From NCBI GenBank assembly GCA_016719615.1, contig JADJYQ010000006.1:62001-126000 (forward strand): a stretch of DNA of 64,000 nucleotides, given 5' to 3'. Every line of letters begins with the position of its first letter. Position 1 is the stretch's first letter. The position numbers and the translations under genes were made by a program. The notes beneath the pieces were generated by a model. That model saw only the letters and a list, made by a program, of their open reading frames with translations. It did not search any database and was not told where the DNA came from. Shown piece by piece: positions 47,198 to 56,300 of this stretch. Source of the DNA: Saprospiraceae bacterium. Its GTDB lineage: Bacteria; Bacteroidota; Bacteroidia; Chitinophagales; Saprospiraceae.

Positions 47198-48140
47198 ATA
47201 ATTTCTTTAAAGACCAAAAATAGAAAACCGCAGGCAGGTAATTGACTCTTTTAATTTCGATTCCTTTCCCATTCAAAGCTATATACAATTTAAATCCTTT
47301 TCGGATGACACCATCTATACTGCATTCTATTATGAAATCCCCTGTATGCAACACATATCGTTGATTTATAATCCAGCGTTTAGAACCAGATTGCATTGAA
47401 AATCTAGCTGATTGAAAAGTAACATTTACATAGTCAATATATTCCAACATGGTATGATTAGAACCTATTGTTTCATCTTGCATTTTTAACGTCGCCGAAT
47501 CGCCAAACAATCGATACAATTGAAAAGACGCATGTCTTGTAAGCAGATCGCATATACTGGAATCCGGTAATCCCGGATTCAAATCCAGTCTTTCCTGCAA
47601 TACAATCTCTCCAGCATCCATTTGATCTGTAATTATATGAAAACTGTATCCAAAATCATGGTCTCCTAAGCATTTCTGCCAGAATATAGGGAAGGTTCCT
47701 CTGTGTTTTGGTAAGAGCGAATAATGAAAATTCAAAGCCCGCTTTTTGAATTTCATCAAGAACCGATGTGGCAATTTAGTTTGGATTCCAGCTGAGAGCA
47801 GATAATCACTAGCATCTGCCAAAGCATCAAGTCTTTCATCATCTAAAGTCTTGAAAAAATAAAGCTCCACAGATTTCTGATAACAAAATACACTCCAGTA
47901 GTATGAAATGAAAATCTTGTTTACGCTATTACAGATCCTTTGCCAAAAAATGAATATTCTTAATAAATAGTCAGGACTCTCCGGCCAAACAGTTCTTTGG
48001 GGCTCGTCGATGAAAACGCAAGTCAGTCGGATCCCTTTAAGTAATGACAAAACCGGTACAAAACACTTTGTAAACATACTATCTGTATGTCCCATATAAA
48101 TAAGCCTCTCGCCTTGTAAATCCATCCCCGCAAAGATCAT
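47184..48140 (-). CDS. Formyltransferase-family protein in the surface glycan cluster
   Basis: 318 residues from the ATG at 48140 (a TTG 16 codons upstream is in frame but gives a cysteine-rich odd N-terminus). Residues about 5-60 form a Rossmann start (ERLIYMGHTDSMF, LTCVFID). The N10-formyl-THF transferase core is visible: ALNFHYSLLPKHRGTFPIFW near 136-155 (Asn, His of the catalytic N-x-H), and ITDQMDAGEIVLQ near 172-184 (catalytic Asp). The C-terminal half is not the Fmt tRNA-binding domain, so it is more like sugar N-formyltransferases (ArnA/FdtF/WlaRD type) than methionyl-tRNA formyltransferase. The amino-sugar substrate is unknown. First gene of the minus-strand cluster; overlaps the flippase. 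Confidence 0.78.
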   Translation of the reverse strand: MIFAGMDLQGERLIYMGHTDSMFTKCFVPVLSLLKGIRLTCVFIDEPQRTVWPESPDYLLRIFIFWQRICNSVNKIFISYYWSVFCYQKSVELYFFKTLDDERLDALADASDYLLSAGIQTKLPHRFLMKFKKRALNFHYSLLPKHRGTFPIFWQKCLGDHDFGYSFHIITDQMDAGEIVLQERLDLNPGLPDSSICDLLTRHASFQLYRLFGDSATLKMQDETIGSNHTMLEYIDYVNVTFQSARFSMQSGSKRWIINQRYVLHTGDFIIECSIDGVIRKGFKLYIALNGKGIEIKRVNYLPAVFYFWSLKKLFAKQ

Positions 48141-48347
48141 GAAATGTATTGGCAATTCACCAATGAAGCAGGGTCTAAAAATCAACAAGGTATTAAATGC
48201 AGCAATTCATATTCAATCAGTCTGTCTTAGGTGAAATAAAATGATAAAGAGATTTGAATTTGGCTATGTTTGTATATGCTTTCCGTTAAGAAAGAATGTA
48301 TCAAAAAACGATTATACTTGAAAGCAAAATAGATCCGTCATCTCGAA

Positions 48348-49424
48348 ATGGAAATAAGCAATGAAGTTTTTCAAACCTCAGAGAAAGCCGCAATGGATTG
48401 GCTCATTTATGCTTCAAAAATGAAAGAATATAGAGGTATTCCGCATAGTAGATGCATGTGTTTGCCCGAATTTATTGCCTGGACATCATCCTATCCGGAA
48501 ACCAGCGGCTATCTGATTGAAAATTTTCTCGAACGCAATATTCATGATCCTGAATTACAATACTTTTTGGTTACTAAAACAGCAGTATGGCTTTTTGAAC
48601 AACAATCTCCGGATGGATATTTTTATGCCGGCCTTAAAAAGCAAAATCCCAGTATCTTTAATACAGCTCAAATTATAGGTGGCTTGCACATTTTGAATAA
48701 AAAAAATCAAAATGAAGAATACCGCGATCAAATTATAAAAGCTTACAACTGGTGTATAGCCCAAATCAATAAAGATGGTAGCTGGCAGGAAGGTTTGTAT
48801 GTGGATTCCTGGTTTCCGGTATATTATGTACATGCATTATGGAAATTTATCGACACAGATATATATTACTTTGATGGAAAGAATCTGAATCTGCTCACAA
48901 AATCTTATACTTATTTATTGGACAAAGCTCAAAAAGAACTTTATAAAAACTGTAGCTTTTACCCAAATACTTCATGCCTCAGCCATACATTGGCTTATGC
49001 GTTGGAAGGCTTTTTGGAATGTGCTAAACTCATAAAAGATGAAGATACTATTCAATGGGTATATAAAAAGCTTCGCGAAATGAACGAACGTTCGTTAGGT
49101 GGAAATAAATTTCCCGCCGAATTTCATAGCAAAACAAAGTGGGATACTTCTTACATATGTACAACGGGACATGCCCAGTTTGCTTCTCTTTATTATCAAG
49201 TTTACGCTGATCTCAAAGAACCATGGGCTATACTTACTGCCGAACAATTGATGCATAAGCTGATCAACATTCAATATAAAAATAAGCATCCCGGAATAAA
49301 TGGAGCTTTTCCGGCCTCCTATCCCATCTGGAAACCTTATTTCCCATTTCGCATCGTTAACTGGACTCAGAAATTTTTTCTGGATGCATGTTGGAGGAGG
49401 AGGGAGTTGGTTGTCTCGACATGA
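48348..49424 (+). CDS. Alpha/alpha-toroid protein of the glycan cluster, enzymatic role unknown
   Basis: 358 residues. Regular pairs of helices with G-rich turns (VTKTAVWLFEQQSPDGYFYAG, AQIIGGLHILNKK, AYNWCIAQINKDGSWQEG, YYVHALWKFIDTDIYY, LEGFLECAKL, TGHAQFASLYYQVY) describe a six-hairpin or (alpha/alpha)-toroid fold, as in glycoside hydrolases/epimerases and squalene-cyclase-like proteins. The repeated QxxDGxW-type motifs are typical of toroids. Conserved catalytic acids cannot be assigned by eye. No signal peptide, so it is probably cytosolic. It is divergent from the formyltransferase, and both starts share a ~200-bp region. Confidence 0.65.
   Translation: MEISNEVFQTSEKAAMDWLIYASKMKEYRGIPHSRCMCLPEFIAWTSSYPETSGYLIENFLERNIHDPELQYFLVTKTAVWLFEQQSPDGYFYAGLKKQNPSIFNTAQIIGGLHILNKKNQNEEYRDQIIKAYNWCIAQINKDGSWQEGLYVDSWFPVYYVHALWKFIDTDIYYFDGKNLNLLTKSYTYLLDKAQKELYKNCSFYPNTSCLSHTLAYALEGFLECAKLIKDEDTIQWVYKKLREMNERSLGGNKFPAEFHSKTKWDTSYICTTGHAQFASLYYQVYADLKEPWAILTAEQLMHKLINIQYKNKHPGINGAFPASYPIWKPYFPFRIVNWTQKFFLDACWRRRELVVST
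49083..49096. repeat. Palindrome AACGAACGTTCGTT inside coding sequence
   Basis: A perfect 14-bp palindrome followed by AGG, inside the toroid gene (codons for NERSLG). It shares the ACGTTCGTTAG core with the site at 60379. Confidence 0.45.
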
Positions 49425-50053
49425 AGATGCCTCTTATTAACAATAAATGATGATGTTGGGAGTTAGTGGCTAGGTGTTAGATGATATGTTTTATGAAATC
49501 CCTTACTGAACGAGAACAAAAATAAATCAATTAATCATCCGTTTGGAAAACGGAGTTTTCCTATCGCCCCAACGTATCCCGCTTTGAAAAAATTTGGGGT
49601 GTATATTTTACAATAATAAAGCGGGAGGAGACTACTCAGAGCTACTTATTTAAAATAATAGGATATTTTTATAAGAACCAGAATCTGCTCTCCTCTCCGC
49701 ATAGTAGAGAGGAGCAGGAGGTGAAGTGACCGAAATGTCTACATGATTGATTATCTACAATTTGCTTGACTACTAAAAATAAGTTATATAAAAAATGATA
49801 ATTGTTAGTTATTAGAGAACCTTCATACTAACAATTGTTTGTTTATTAATTTATAATTGCCATTATTTAATATTTTCAAAAATGTTAAACATAATTCTAA
49901 AAGCGTTCAAAAATGAAAAATCAAGACCCGAATGAAAAAATTAAGTTTAACGAATTCTTATAGAATAAAAAAGCCTATTTATATCTGGGAATAACTCATC
50001 CTCACTTCACTATCCTTCCTCAAGTATAAACAGTCTATAATCAATTGAAAATC
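49425..50053. other. Intergenic region before the IS3 element
   Basis: Contains one copy of the 128-bp two-hairpin repeat (49515-49642); the remainder (49650-50050) is AT-rich with ATTGTTAGTTATT and ACTAACAATTGTT, weak relatives of the dispersed palindrome near 49802-49840. No credible gene. Confidence 0.55.
49515..49642 (+). repeat. 128-bp two-hairpin dispersed element, copy 1
   Basis: Aligns without gaps to 60188-60315 with about 10 mismatches by eye. Hairpin 1: GGAAAAC-GGA-GTTTTCC. Hairpin 2: CCCGCTTT ... AAAGCGGG with 32 nt between the arms. Both arms of both hairpins are unchanged between copies, while the loop of hairpin 1 differs (GGA / AAA). No coding content. Confidence 0.85.
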
Positions 50054-50104
50054 TGTCAGTGCCTGATATAGGTTGACCATATTTTATCATTAAAAAACAT
50101 AAAA

Positions 50105-50344
50105 ATGGCAACAATTAGAAGGCAATTTAAAATGAGCATTGAGCAGCGTATGGCGAGGCATTTTTCAGAAAGTTTCAAACGATCGAAGGTTCTCGAGATA
50201 GAGCAAGGTAGGAGCAAAGTCAGTGAAATTTGTAAGGAATACGAGGTTAGCCCTACCAATGTATACAAATGGATGAGTAAATTTGGTGCAGCTAAAAGCC
50301 AAATTCGCATGATTGTTGAAACAAATTCCGACACTAAAAAATAA
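50105..50344 (+). CDS. IS3-family transposase OrfA (frameshifted)
   Basis: 79 codons as read. HTH part: ARHFSESFKRSKVLEIEQGRS, EICKEYEVSPTNVYKWMSKFG. The stop after DTKK comes from one missing A in the A6 run at 50336-50341. With it restored the frame runs IIELKQKVAELERVIGQKQ (leucine-zipper-like) to a stop at about 50529, giving the ~140-residue OrfA usual for the IS150 group, overlapping orfB. It is not the normal programmed -1 frameshift site, which lies at the orfA/orfB overlap. Confidence 0.8.
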   Translation: MATIRRQFKMSIEQRMARHFSESFKRSKVLEIEQGRSKVSEICKEYEVSPTNVYKWMSKFGAAKSQIRMIVETNSDTKK

Positions 50345-50534
50345 TAGAACTTAAGCAAAAAGTTGCAGAATTGGAACGAGTAATTGGTCAAAAACAGATC
50401 CTAATTGACTTTCAAACTAAGATGATTGAATTAGCAGAAGAAGCATACAAGATTGATATTAAAAAAAAATATTCTTCAGCACAATCTGCTACTTCAGACA
50501 GGAGCGAAAGCGATATCCATTCTCATTAAATAAG

Positions 50535-51491
50535 TTGTACAGAGTAATGAATATCAGCAAACAATCTGTTCATCAAAGAATAGAAAGGAATCACCAGGAT
50601 CTAGAAATAGAAGCACAACTTCTGTGGCTCATACACCAAATTCGTGAAGATCACCCTACGATGGGAGTGCGTGATCTGTTTTATAAAATTCGGCCAGAAT
50701 CCATGGGCAGGGACCGTTTTGAAGCCTTTTGTAAAGAAAATAGTTTGATGTCCCTTAAGAAAGTATTTAGGCCAAGAACAACAGACAACACAGGGGTTAT
50801 ACGATTTGACAATTTGCTTATAGATCTCCAAATCAATCGAGTTGATCAAGTCTGGCAAAGCGACATAACCTATTTTGAATTAAACAATAGGTTTTATTAT
50901 TTAACTTTTATCCTTGATGCTTATTCTAGACGAATTGTTGGGCATAACGTGTCGGATAATTTAACGACCATTTGCACCACAATGCCAGCCTTAAAAATGG
51001 CTATAAAGTTGCGAGCCAAACAAAAGATGAGCGAATTAATATTCCATTCCGATGGTGGTGGACAATACTATGCAAAATCCTTTTTAGAGCTTACCGCAAA
51101 ATATGAAATCAGAAACAGTATGTGTGAATATGCTTGGGAAAATGGTAAAGCTGAAAGGATTAATGGAATCATAAAGAATAACTATTTGATACACAGGGAT
51201 ATTAAAAATTATCATCAATTGACTATAGAGGTTGACCGAAGTGTACAACTTTATAACTTAGAAAAACCTCATAAAGAGTTACAAAGATTAAGTCCTGTTG
51301 AATTTGAAAATTTGGATATAACTTTACAATTGCAAAAAACACCGAGGATGAAAGAGTCATTTGATGCAAATAACAAAATATATGGGGTATCGAACCCCAT
51401 ATATTTTGAGCAAAAAACACCTCAGAATCTTGATGTATTCTCTGCAAATAATTCGAGTAAAAAGTTACACAAAACGGTCAACCCTATTTAG
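50535..51491 (+). CDS. IS3-family transposase OrfB (DDE integrase core)
   Basis: 318 codons as read; the coding frame is also open upstream (RKRYPFSLNKLYRV), so translation probably reaches it by -1 frameshifting from orfA. Motifs: HTH_21 part LLWLIHQIREDHPTMGVRDLFYKI, then the rve core with VWQSDITYFEL (first Asp), FHSDGGGQYY (second Asp) and MCEYAWENGKAERINGIIKNNYL (Glu). The catalytic triad is complete, so the copy may be active if the OrfA break is an assembly error. Confidence 0.9.
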   Translation: MYRVMNISKQSVHQRIERNHQDLEIEAQLLWLIHQIREDHPTMGVRDLFYKIRPESMGRDRFEAFCKENSLMSLKKVFRPRTTDNTGVIRFDNLLIDLQINRVDQVWQSDITYFELNNRFYYLTFILDAYSRRIVGHNVSDNLTTICTTMPALKMAIKLRAKQKMSELIFHSDGGGQYYAKSFLELTAKYEIRNSMCEYAWENGKAERINGIIKNNYLIHRDIKNYHQLTIEVDRSVQLYNLEKPHKELQRLSPVEFENLDITLQLQKTPRMKESFDANNKIYGVSNPIYFEQKTPQNLDVFSANNSSKKLHKTVNPI

Positions 51492-51511
51492 GCATTGACA
51501 ATCCTAAATCC

Positions 51512-51547
51512 ATAATCCTTGCTCTATAATCCTTGCTCTATAATCCA
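51512..51547. repeat. 14-bp tandem repeat (ATAATCCTTGCTCT, two units plus partial)
   Basis: Two exact copies of a 14-bp unit and a partial third (ATAATCCA) just outside the right end of the IS3 element. Confidence 0.6.
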
Positions 51548-51580
51548 ATATCCACCATATCAGTTTATAAAACCTTTTTC

Positions 51581-52750
51581 TCAAATTCTCCTACTTACTC
51601 CCGGAAAATAAGTAATCCATTTCAATAAAGTTCTGCCTGCGATATAGGCCACGTATTCGAATAATTTTTGAAAGACGCCGCGATGCCGCTGCCTGTCTAT
51701 TTGATGGCATCCGCTCTTGATGAGCTTGTCCATTAATATTCTAGTTGATTTGACGAGATCTTTGTCTGTTACGTCCACGTTGAGTTCGATACTGGCATAA
51801 GTACTCAAGTGATTTAAATTAAAAGAACCAATCGTCATCCATTCATCATCAACAAGTGCAAGTTTGCCATGAAGTACGCTTTTATGCCATTCGTAAACTT
51901 CTATACCATTTTTTAAAAGCCAACGATACAAATACAAACTAGCATTTAAAAAAGTTGGGATATCCGATTTTCCTGCAAGCACGATCTTGATCTTGATCCC
52001 TCTTTTAGCAGCCCTTTCCATTGCTTTTCGCAATTTACGGCCCGGTAAAAAATAACTTGCTACAATATACATTTCGCGTTCGGCCTGTTCCAAAGCCAAG
52101 AGATAACTGTAGTGAATCTGTTTTTTATTTCTAAGCCAATCATTCTGTCGGATATTGATCTGCGGAATATTCTGGCCATGATATTTTGGAAGTTTTAGCT
52201 CGTTAAAGACAGGAAATTTCCGTTCTTCTATCTGATCGCAAATTTTCTTTAATTGCCTACAAACATCTCCCTCTATATATAGCGCAAAATCCAGCCAGGG
52301 CTCTTCCTGTATTGTACCCCTGTATTTATCTGCAATGTTAATACCACCTACAAGTGATTTGTATTCATCTGCAATGAATATTTTATGGTGCAGTCTTCTG
52401 CCAATCGCAAGGTTTTTAAAAAGCGATATCCGCGAAAATAAATGCACCTTAATACCATAGTATTTCCATTCTTCGAGTATTAGCTTCGAAAATCCCAAAG
52501 AACCATATCCATCCATAATCACTGATATTTCAAGCCCTCTTTTGGCTGCATTGATAAGTTCATTCGAGATGCTTGTACCGATGCTATCATTTTCAAATAT
52601 GTAGGTATGAAATTGGATACTGCTTTGAGCTGCTTTGATCAGTGCCATCAGCGTATCAAAATATTCAGTGCCACTTTGCAAAAGCCTTACTACATCTGCA
52701 GGTTGAAACGCATTTGCATAGGCCAGGTGTTTATGTTCAAATAACTTCAT
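51581..52750 (-). CDS. Phospholipase D superfamily protein (cardiolipin-synthase-like)
   Basis: 389 residues. Both HKD motifs are present: HHKIFIADEYKSLVGGIN near residue 120 and LHGKLALVDDEWMTIGSFNLN near 294, each with H-K-(4)-D geometry. The second motif is followed by SIELNVDVTD as in bacterial ClsB-type enzymes. There are no N-terminal membrane helices, which fits ClsB rather than ClsA. It probably joins two phosphatidylglycerols, or phosphatidylglycerol and phosphatidylethanolamine, into cardiolipin. It lies 10 bp after DUF2062, so the two genes are probably co-transcribed. Confidence 0.88.
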   Translation of the reverse strand: MKLFEHKHLAYANAFQPADVVRLLQSGTEYFDTLMALIKAAQSSIQFHTYIFENDSIGTSISNELINAAKRGLEISVIMDGYGSLGFSKLILEEWKYYGIKVHLFSRISLFKNLAIGRRLHHKIFIADEYKSLVGGINIADKYRGTIQEEPWLDFALYIEGDVCRQLKKICDQIEERKFPVFNELKLPKYHGQNIPQINIRQNDWLRNKKQIHYSYLLALEQAEREMYIVASYFLPGRKLRKAMERAAKRGIKIKIVLAGKSDIPTFLNASLYLYRWLLKNGIEVYEWHKSVLHGKLALVDDEWMTIGSFNLNHLSTYASIELNVDVTDKDLVKSTRILMDKLIKSGCHQIDRQRHRGVFQKLFEYVAYIAGRTLLKWITYFPGVSRRI

Positions 52751-52760
52751 GGATAGAAGT

Positions 52761-53198
52761 TTAACCGGCAGGTTTCAGTCTTTCTCTATTGTATCTGTAT
52801 TTCTTTACAGCGTATCTAATGATATAATACATACAAAATGCCAAGACGCTACTTAGAATGAGGCTTCCGGCCAATACGGAAATACTAAGATGATCTAAAT
52901 GTTTGTACCAATCTTTGAAACTAAATGCTGCTTGTTTTTCAAAAAAAACGCTACCGAGTTTGTAACTCATAGCCATAAAAAACGGACTGGTAAAGACATT
53001 ACTGATCATACTTCCGCCTATGGCTGCCAACAAATTAAATTTCCACAGGCGGTATAGAAACAAAACAATTAATGTACCGGCTCCAAATGTTGGAAAAATA
53101 CTGACAAATGTACCCACAGCCGCACCAAACGCTATTTCATGGGTAGTGCCCCGATCTCTTGAAATCTTGATTAACCAATATTTAAATTTACGCCACAT
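52761..53198 (-). CDS. DUF2062 membrane protein
   Basis: 145 residues with the DUF2062 signature THEIAFGAAVGTFVSIFPTFGAGT near residues 20-43, AAIGGSMISNVFTSPFF, and two or three hydrophobic helices (the last about residues 104-124). DUF2062 proteins are small integral membrane proteins of unknown biochemical function, often next to lipid genes. Here it precedes a PLD-family phospholipid synthase by 10 bp, which suggests a link with phospholipids. Confidence 0.85.
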   Translation of the reverse strand: MWRKFKYWLIKISRDRGTTHEIAFGAAVGTFVSIFPTFGAGTLIVLFLYRLWKFNLLAAIGGSMISNVFTSPFFMAMSYKLGSVFFEKQAAFSFKDWYKHLDHLSISVLAGSLILSSVLAFCMYYIIRYAVKKYRYNRERLKPAG

Positions 53199-53314
53199 GT
53201 TTTAAAAAAGCCCAATACATTAGGTCTTATAATAGAACAAACCCAGATTTCAAATGAATGTTTTAAAATAATTTTTAATCTAAAGAATTTCTTTCATGAT
53301 CACATTTGCGCAAC

Positions 53315-53340
53315 AAATGCTTATCTCAAGATAAGCATTT
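53315..53340 (-). terminator. Perfect 12-bp hairpin straddling the porU stop codon
   Basis: AAATGCTTATCT-ca-AGATAAGCATTT on the plus strand. On the coding strand it covers the last four codons of porU and its TAA, with only a 2-nt centre. There is no strong T-run after it on the minus strand (TTTGTTG), so a terminator or 3'-end stabiliser role is possible, not proven. It could also mark an unpolished inverted duplication. Confidence 0.45.
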
Positions 53341-56300
53341 TACCAAATTCCTTTGTAAAAAATTGATCTGTTCCATTATCATACTTCTCTATAGCTTTTT
53401 TCTGACGATCCTTCACCCTGAATCTGTATAAATAAACGCCGTTCGCCAATTTCTCTCCAAACTGATCTGTGCCATCGTATTCAAACTCCGTCATATGTGT
53501 TCCTATTTGCAAGGCGCCGATTTCTTCTTTACTGATTTCTCTGACTACTTTTCCAGATACCGTCATAATCTGAATTGAATAATACTCCGGAATCTCATCA
53601 CCGGTAAGTGTATACACAAATCGGGTTCTGCTCGAAAATGGATTCGGGTAATTTACAAAATTGGAAACAGAAGATTTTGTGATGATGGTAAAATCAATAA
53701 TGTAGTCAAGATCTGATGCTGGATTTCCAGAGGCATCATATCCCTTTACATACAAAGTATAGATTCCATCTTTTGTAAAGCGCCCGTGAATAATGGCTTT
53801 GAGCTTATTCTCAGCACCTGCTGCGGGAACAAATTCTACATTATTCTGAGAAAAATAAATGCGTTGTGGATTTCCTCCGGGTTCTTTTAATCGCATTTCC
53901 AAAACGGAAGTGTCGTTGAGCAAAAGATCCTTGTTTTCATCCTGAATGCTAATTTCTATCACTGCCTTGCTGGAGACGATATCAAGATTAATAATTCGGT
54001 TTCTGTCAAAGGTCACATCCATATAAGGCTGTCTCCTATCTCTTCTGATAAAAAATGGAATGACTGCTGTATTATTAAATGAGTATAGTTCTGCCTGATC
54101 GCTATCAGGATTCAATTCGATAAATAGTTTATAAGAACCATATACACTGGACGTATTAAAAGAAAATGGAATTTTAAGTGTAGTCAATGATGCCAGTGGC
54201 AGCAGCCTTTTATAACTGATGGTTTGCTGATTGGTCTGACTGACTAATGTAAATTTCACCAACAAACTGTCAAAATCAGCTTCCCCTATATTTTGTGCCA
54301 AAATTTCAATATCAAAAGGATCGCCTTGATTAATGGTATCATTTGATTTTTTAAACCATAATGCCGGATGAAATGCTGCATCGGGTAAAGAAACATGCGT
54401 CACTCTCCAGTAATCCAAAACAGAAGAACTTCTGCTGCTGGTATCTTTTGATTTCCATTCGAGCATCAGTTGCGGGTAATCTCTAGTCTGAATATTACTT
54501 AAATCCTGAACAGCATCGGTAAATGGTCCACGAAGCAATGTTTGGTTTCCATTGGGACTTATTCCATAAATGTTGATTTCTTGTTGGTCTTCAGCGGCAT
54601 TAAATAAATTGTAATTCCAGCTAAATTGCGACCAGGCCTTTGCTGGTCCTATGATTCGCGATTGCATAGATCCTTCCGTTTGCGGAATGCTGAAAATATG
54701 CGAAATTTCATTTTCATCTGTAAAATTTCCTATACTTTCTTTGACTTCAAAATCACTTCTGCCCTTCCGATAAACAAGAATATAGGGCACAGAATTAAAA
54801 GACTTCAAACTTCTTACCTGCTTTGCACCAAAAGACTCCAAAACAGAAAACATGTTTCTAACTCCGTCAGCTTCCCATAATTCCGGAAAATAGGAATTCT
54901 GATATTGACTCAAAGTGCTCAATACGACTACATGATCAACTGGAATAGAATTTTCCAGAAAATCCATTAGAATCGCCCGCTGTTGTGCTGTTTCGGTCTG
55001 GAATATATAAAATGGTTTTCCACCATAACGACCATCCTGGTAACTATTAAAATCACCTCCCGTCACATTCACCCACAGGCGCCCGGATATTGGATTAAAC
55101 ACATTGACCACCACTCCACTGAAATTATTATTGTAATTCCAATAATCATAATCAGAACTAACATCCGTTCCTACATATAATCGCGGTCTGATAAAACTTG
55201 GCAATTCAATATATCCATTGTTTGCCCTAATTTCAACATATGCAGCAGAATATTGAAATTGCCTGTCGGGCTCATTCAATTGCATTTTGTACAAATCATT
55301 TTTTTTATGTTGAAAAAAATGCGACTGATTCCAGCCGGGAGTACTTCCAGGCAAATATATAAATGAAGAATTGCGCCATGCAAATTGTCCGGCACCAATA
55401 CTATCGGGTGAAACTCTCCAATAATACGCTACATTTTCCATGAGGCTTTGAGAAGGAGTCCAATGAATTACTCCTCCTGTCTGTTTAACAACATGCGATT
55501 GTTTGTGACTGCTGTTAAAATATTCTGTAGTGTCAAGTTCAAAATAATAATCGATTTCCTCCGCCAGGGTATTTCCATTACATGCTATTAATTGCGGTGA
55601 ATTTGATTGTATAATGGCAAATTCTTTCGGATATACAGGTTTGGCTTCGTTGCCAAAAACAAAAAATGAATATCCCATTTGTCCATTAACTTCCAAATCA
55701 TTATTGTTTTCTGCCTCAGGCAATGGACCTTCCTGAACGAGATTCTTTCCATCCAATTTTATATAAAGTCGGTTATAACCCACCGCAGTATCGCCCGAAA
55801 CCGGCAACAACATACTTATCTGACTTCTCCAGCTTGGTTTGGCAATTTGTTGATCAAAGACAATTCTCCTGCTGCCATTTGGCAATTCCCTTTCAACAGT
55901 CAACTGGATGCTATCTTTTTCATAAGCACCTAAACTAACAACTTCAAAACGCAGTTCAAATTCTTTCTGCGTACTAAATACCAATGAAGGTTCTGTGCTT
56001 AAGGATCTCGAATCTAAAGTATAATCCTGTGCTTCATTAAAATTGAGCTTCACGGCCGGATCGCCATTAAAGGTCACAGAGTAGGCCTGAGTTAACAATC
56101 GTTCGCCTCCATTGCTTATCATTTGCAATATCGTTTCTTGAAGTGCTTCACCTGTTGATTTTCCATATTTTTTTCCTCCCAATTGTCTGTAAAATTCATT
56201 TCCGAAAATTCCCAATATATCCGGATAGCCCGCAGTGGTGTTGGCGACATAAACTATAGAACCTCTCTCTGGAGCGAGATTATGGTCTTCGCTGATGGAC

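Larger units (their letters stand above)
50054..51500 (+). mobile_element. IS3-family insertion sequence (IS150-like)
   Basis: 1447 bp. The left end TGTCAGTGCCTGATATAGG and the reverse complement of the right end TGTCAATGCCTAAATAGGG are matching inverted repeats (both then continue TTGACC), and a 3-bp direct repeat ATC flanks the element, the usual IS3 target duplication. It carries orfA and orfB with an intact DDE catalytic triad. Confidence 0.9.

Noticed and set aside
43008..49424. Complete O-antigen/capsule locus
   Set aside because: No polymerase, ligase, nucleotide-sugar enzymes or chain-length regulator is present, so only a partial glycan cluster is claimed.
49802..49840. Further copies of the ACTAAC-N4-GTTAGT palindrome (ATTGTTAGTTATT and ACTAACAATTGTT)
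   Set aside because: The two halves are separated by about 20 nt and are in the wrong order for the hairpin, so they are only loosely similar.
50320..50350. A6 run in IS3 orfA as a programmed frameshift site
   Set aside because: The frame after the run is plain OrfA leucine-zipper sequence, and the normal overlap with orfB lies about 190 bp later, so a missing base is simpler.
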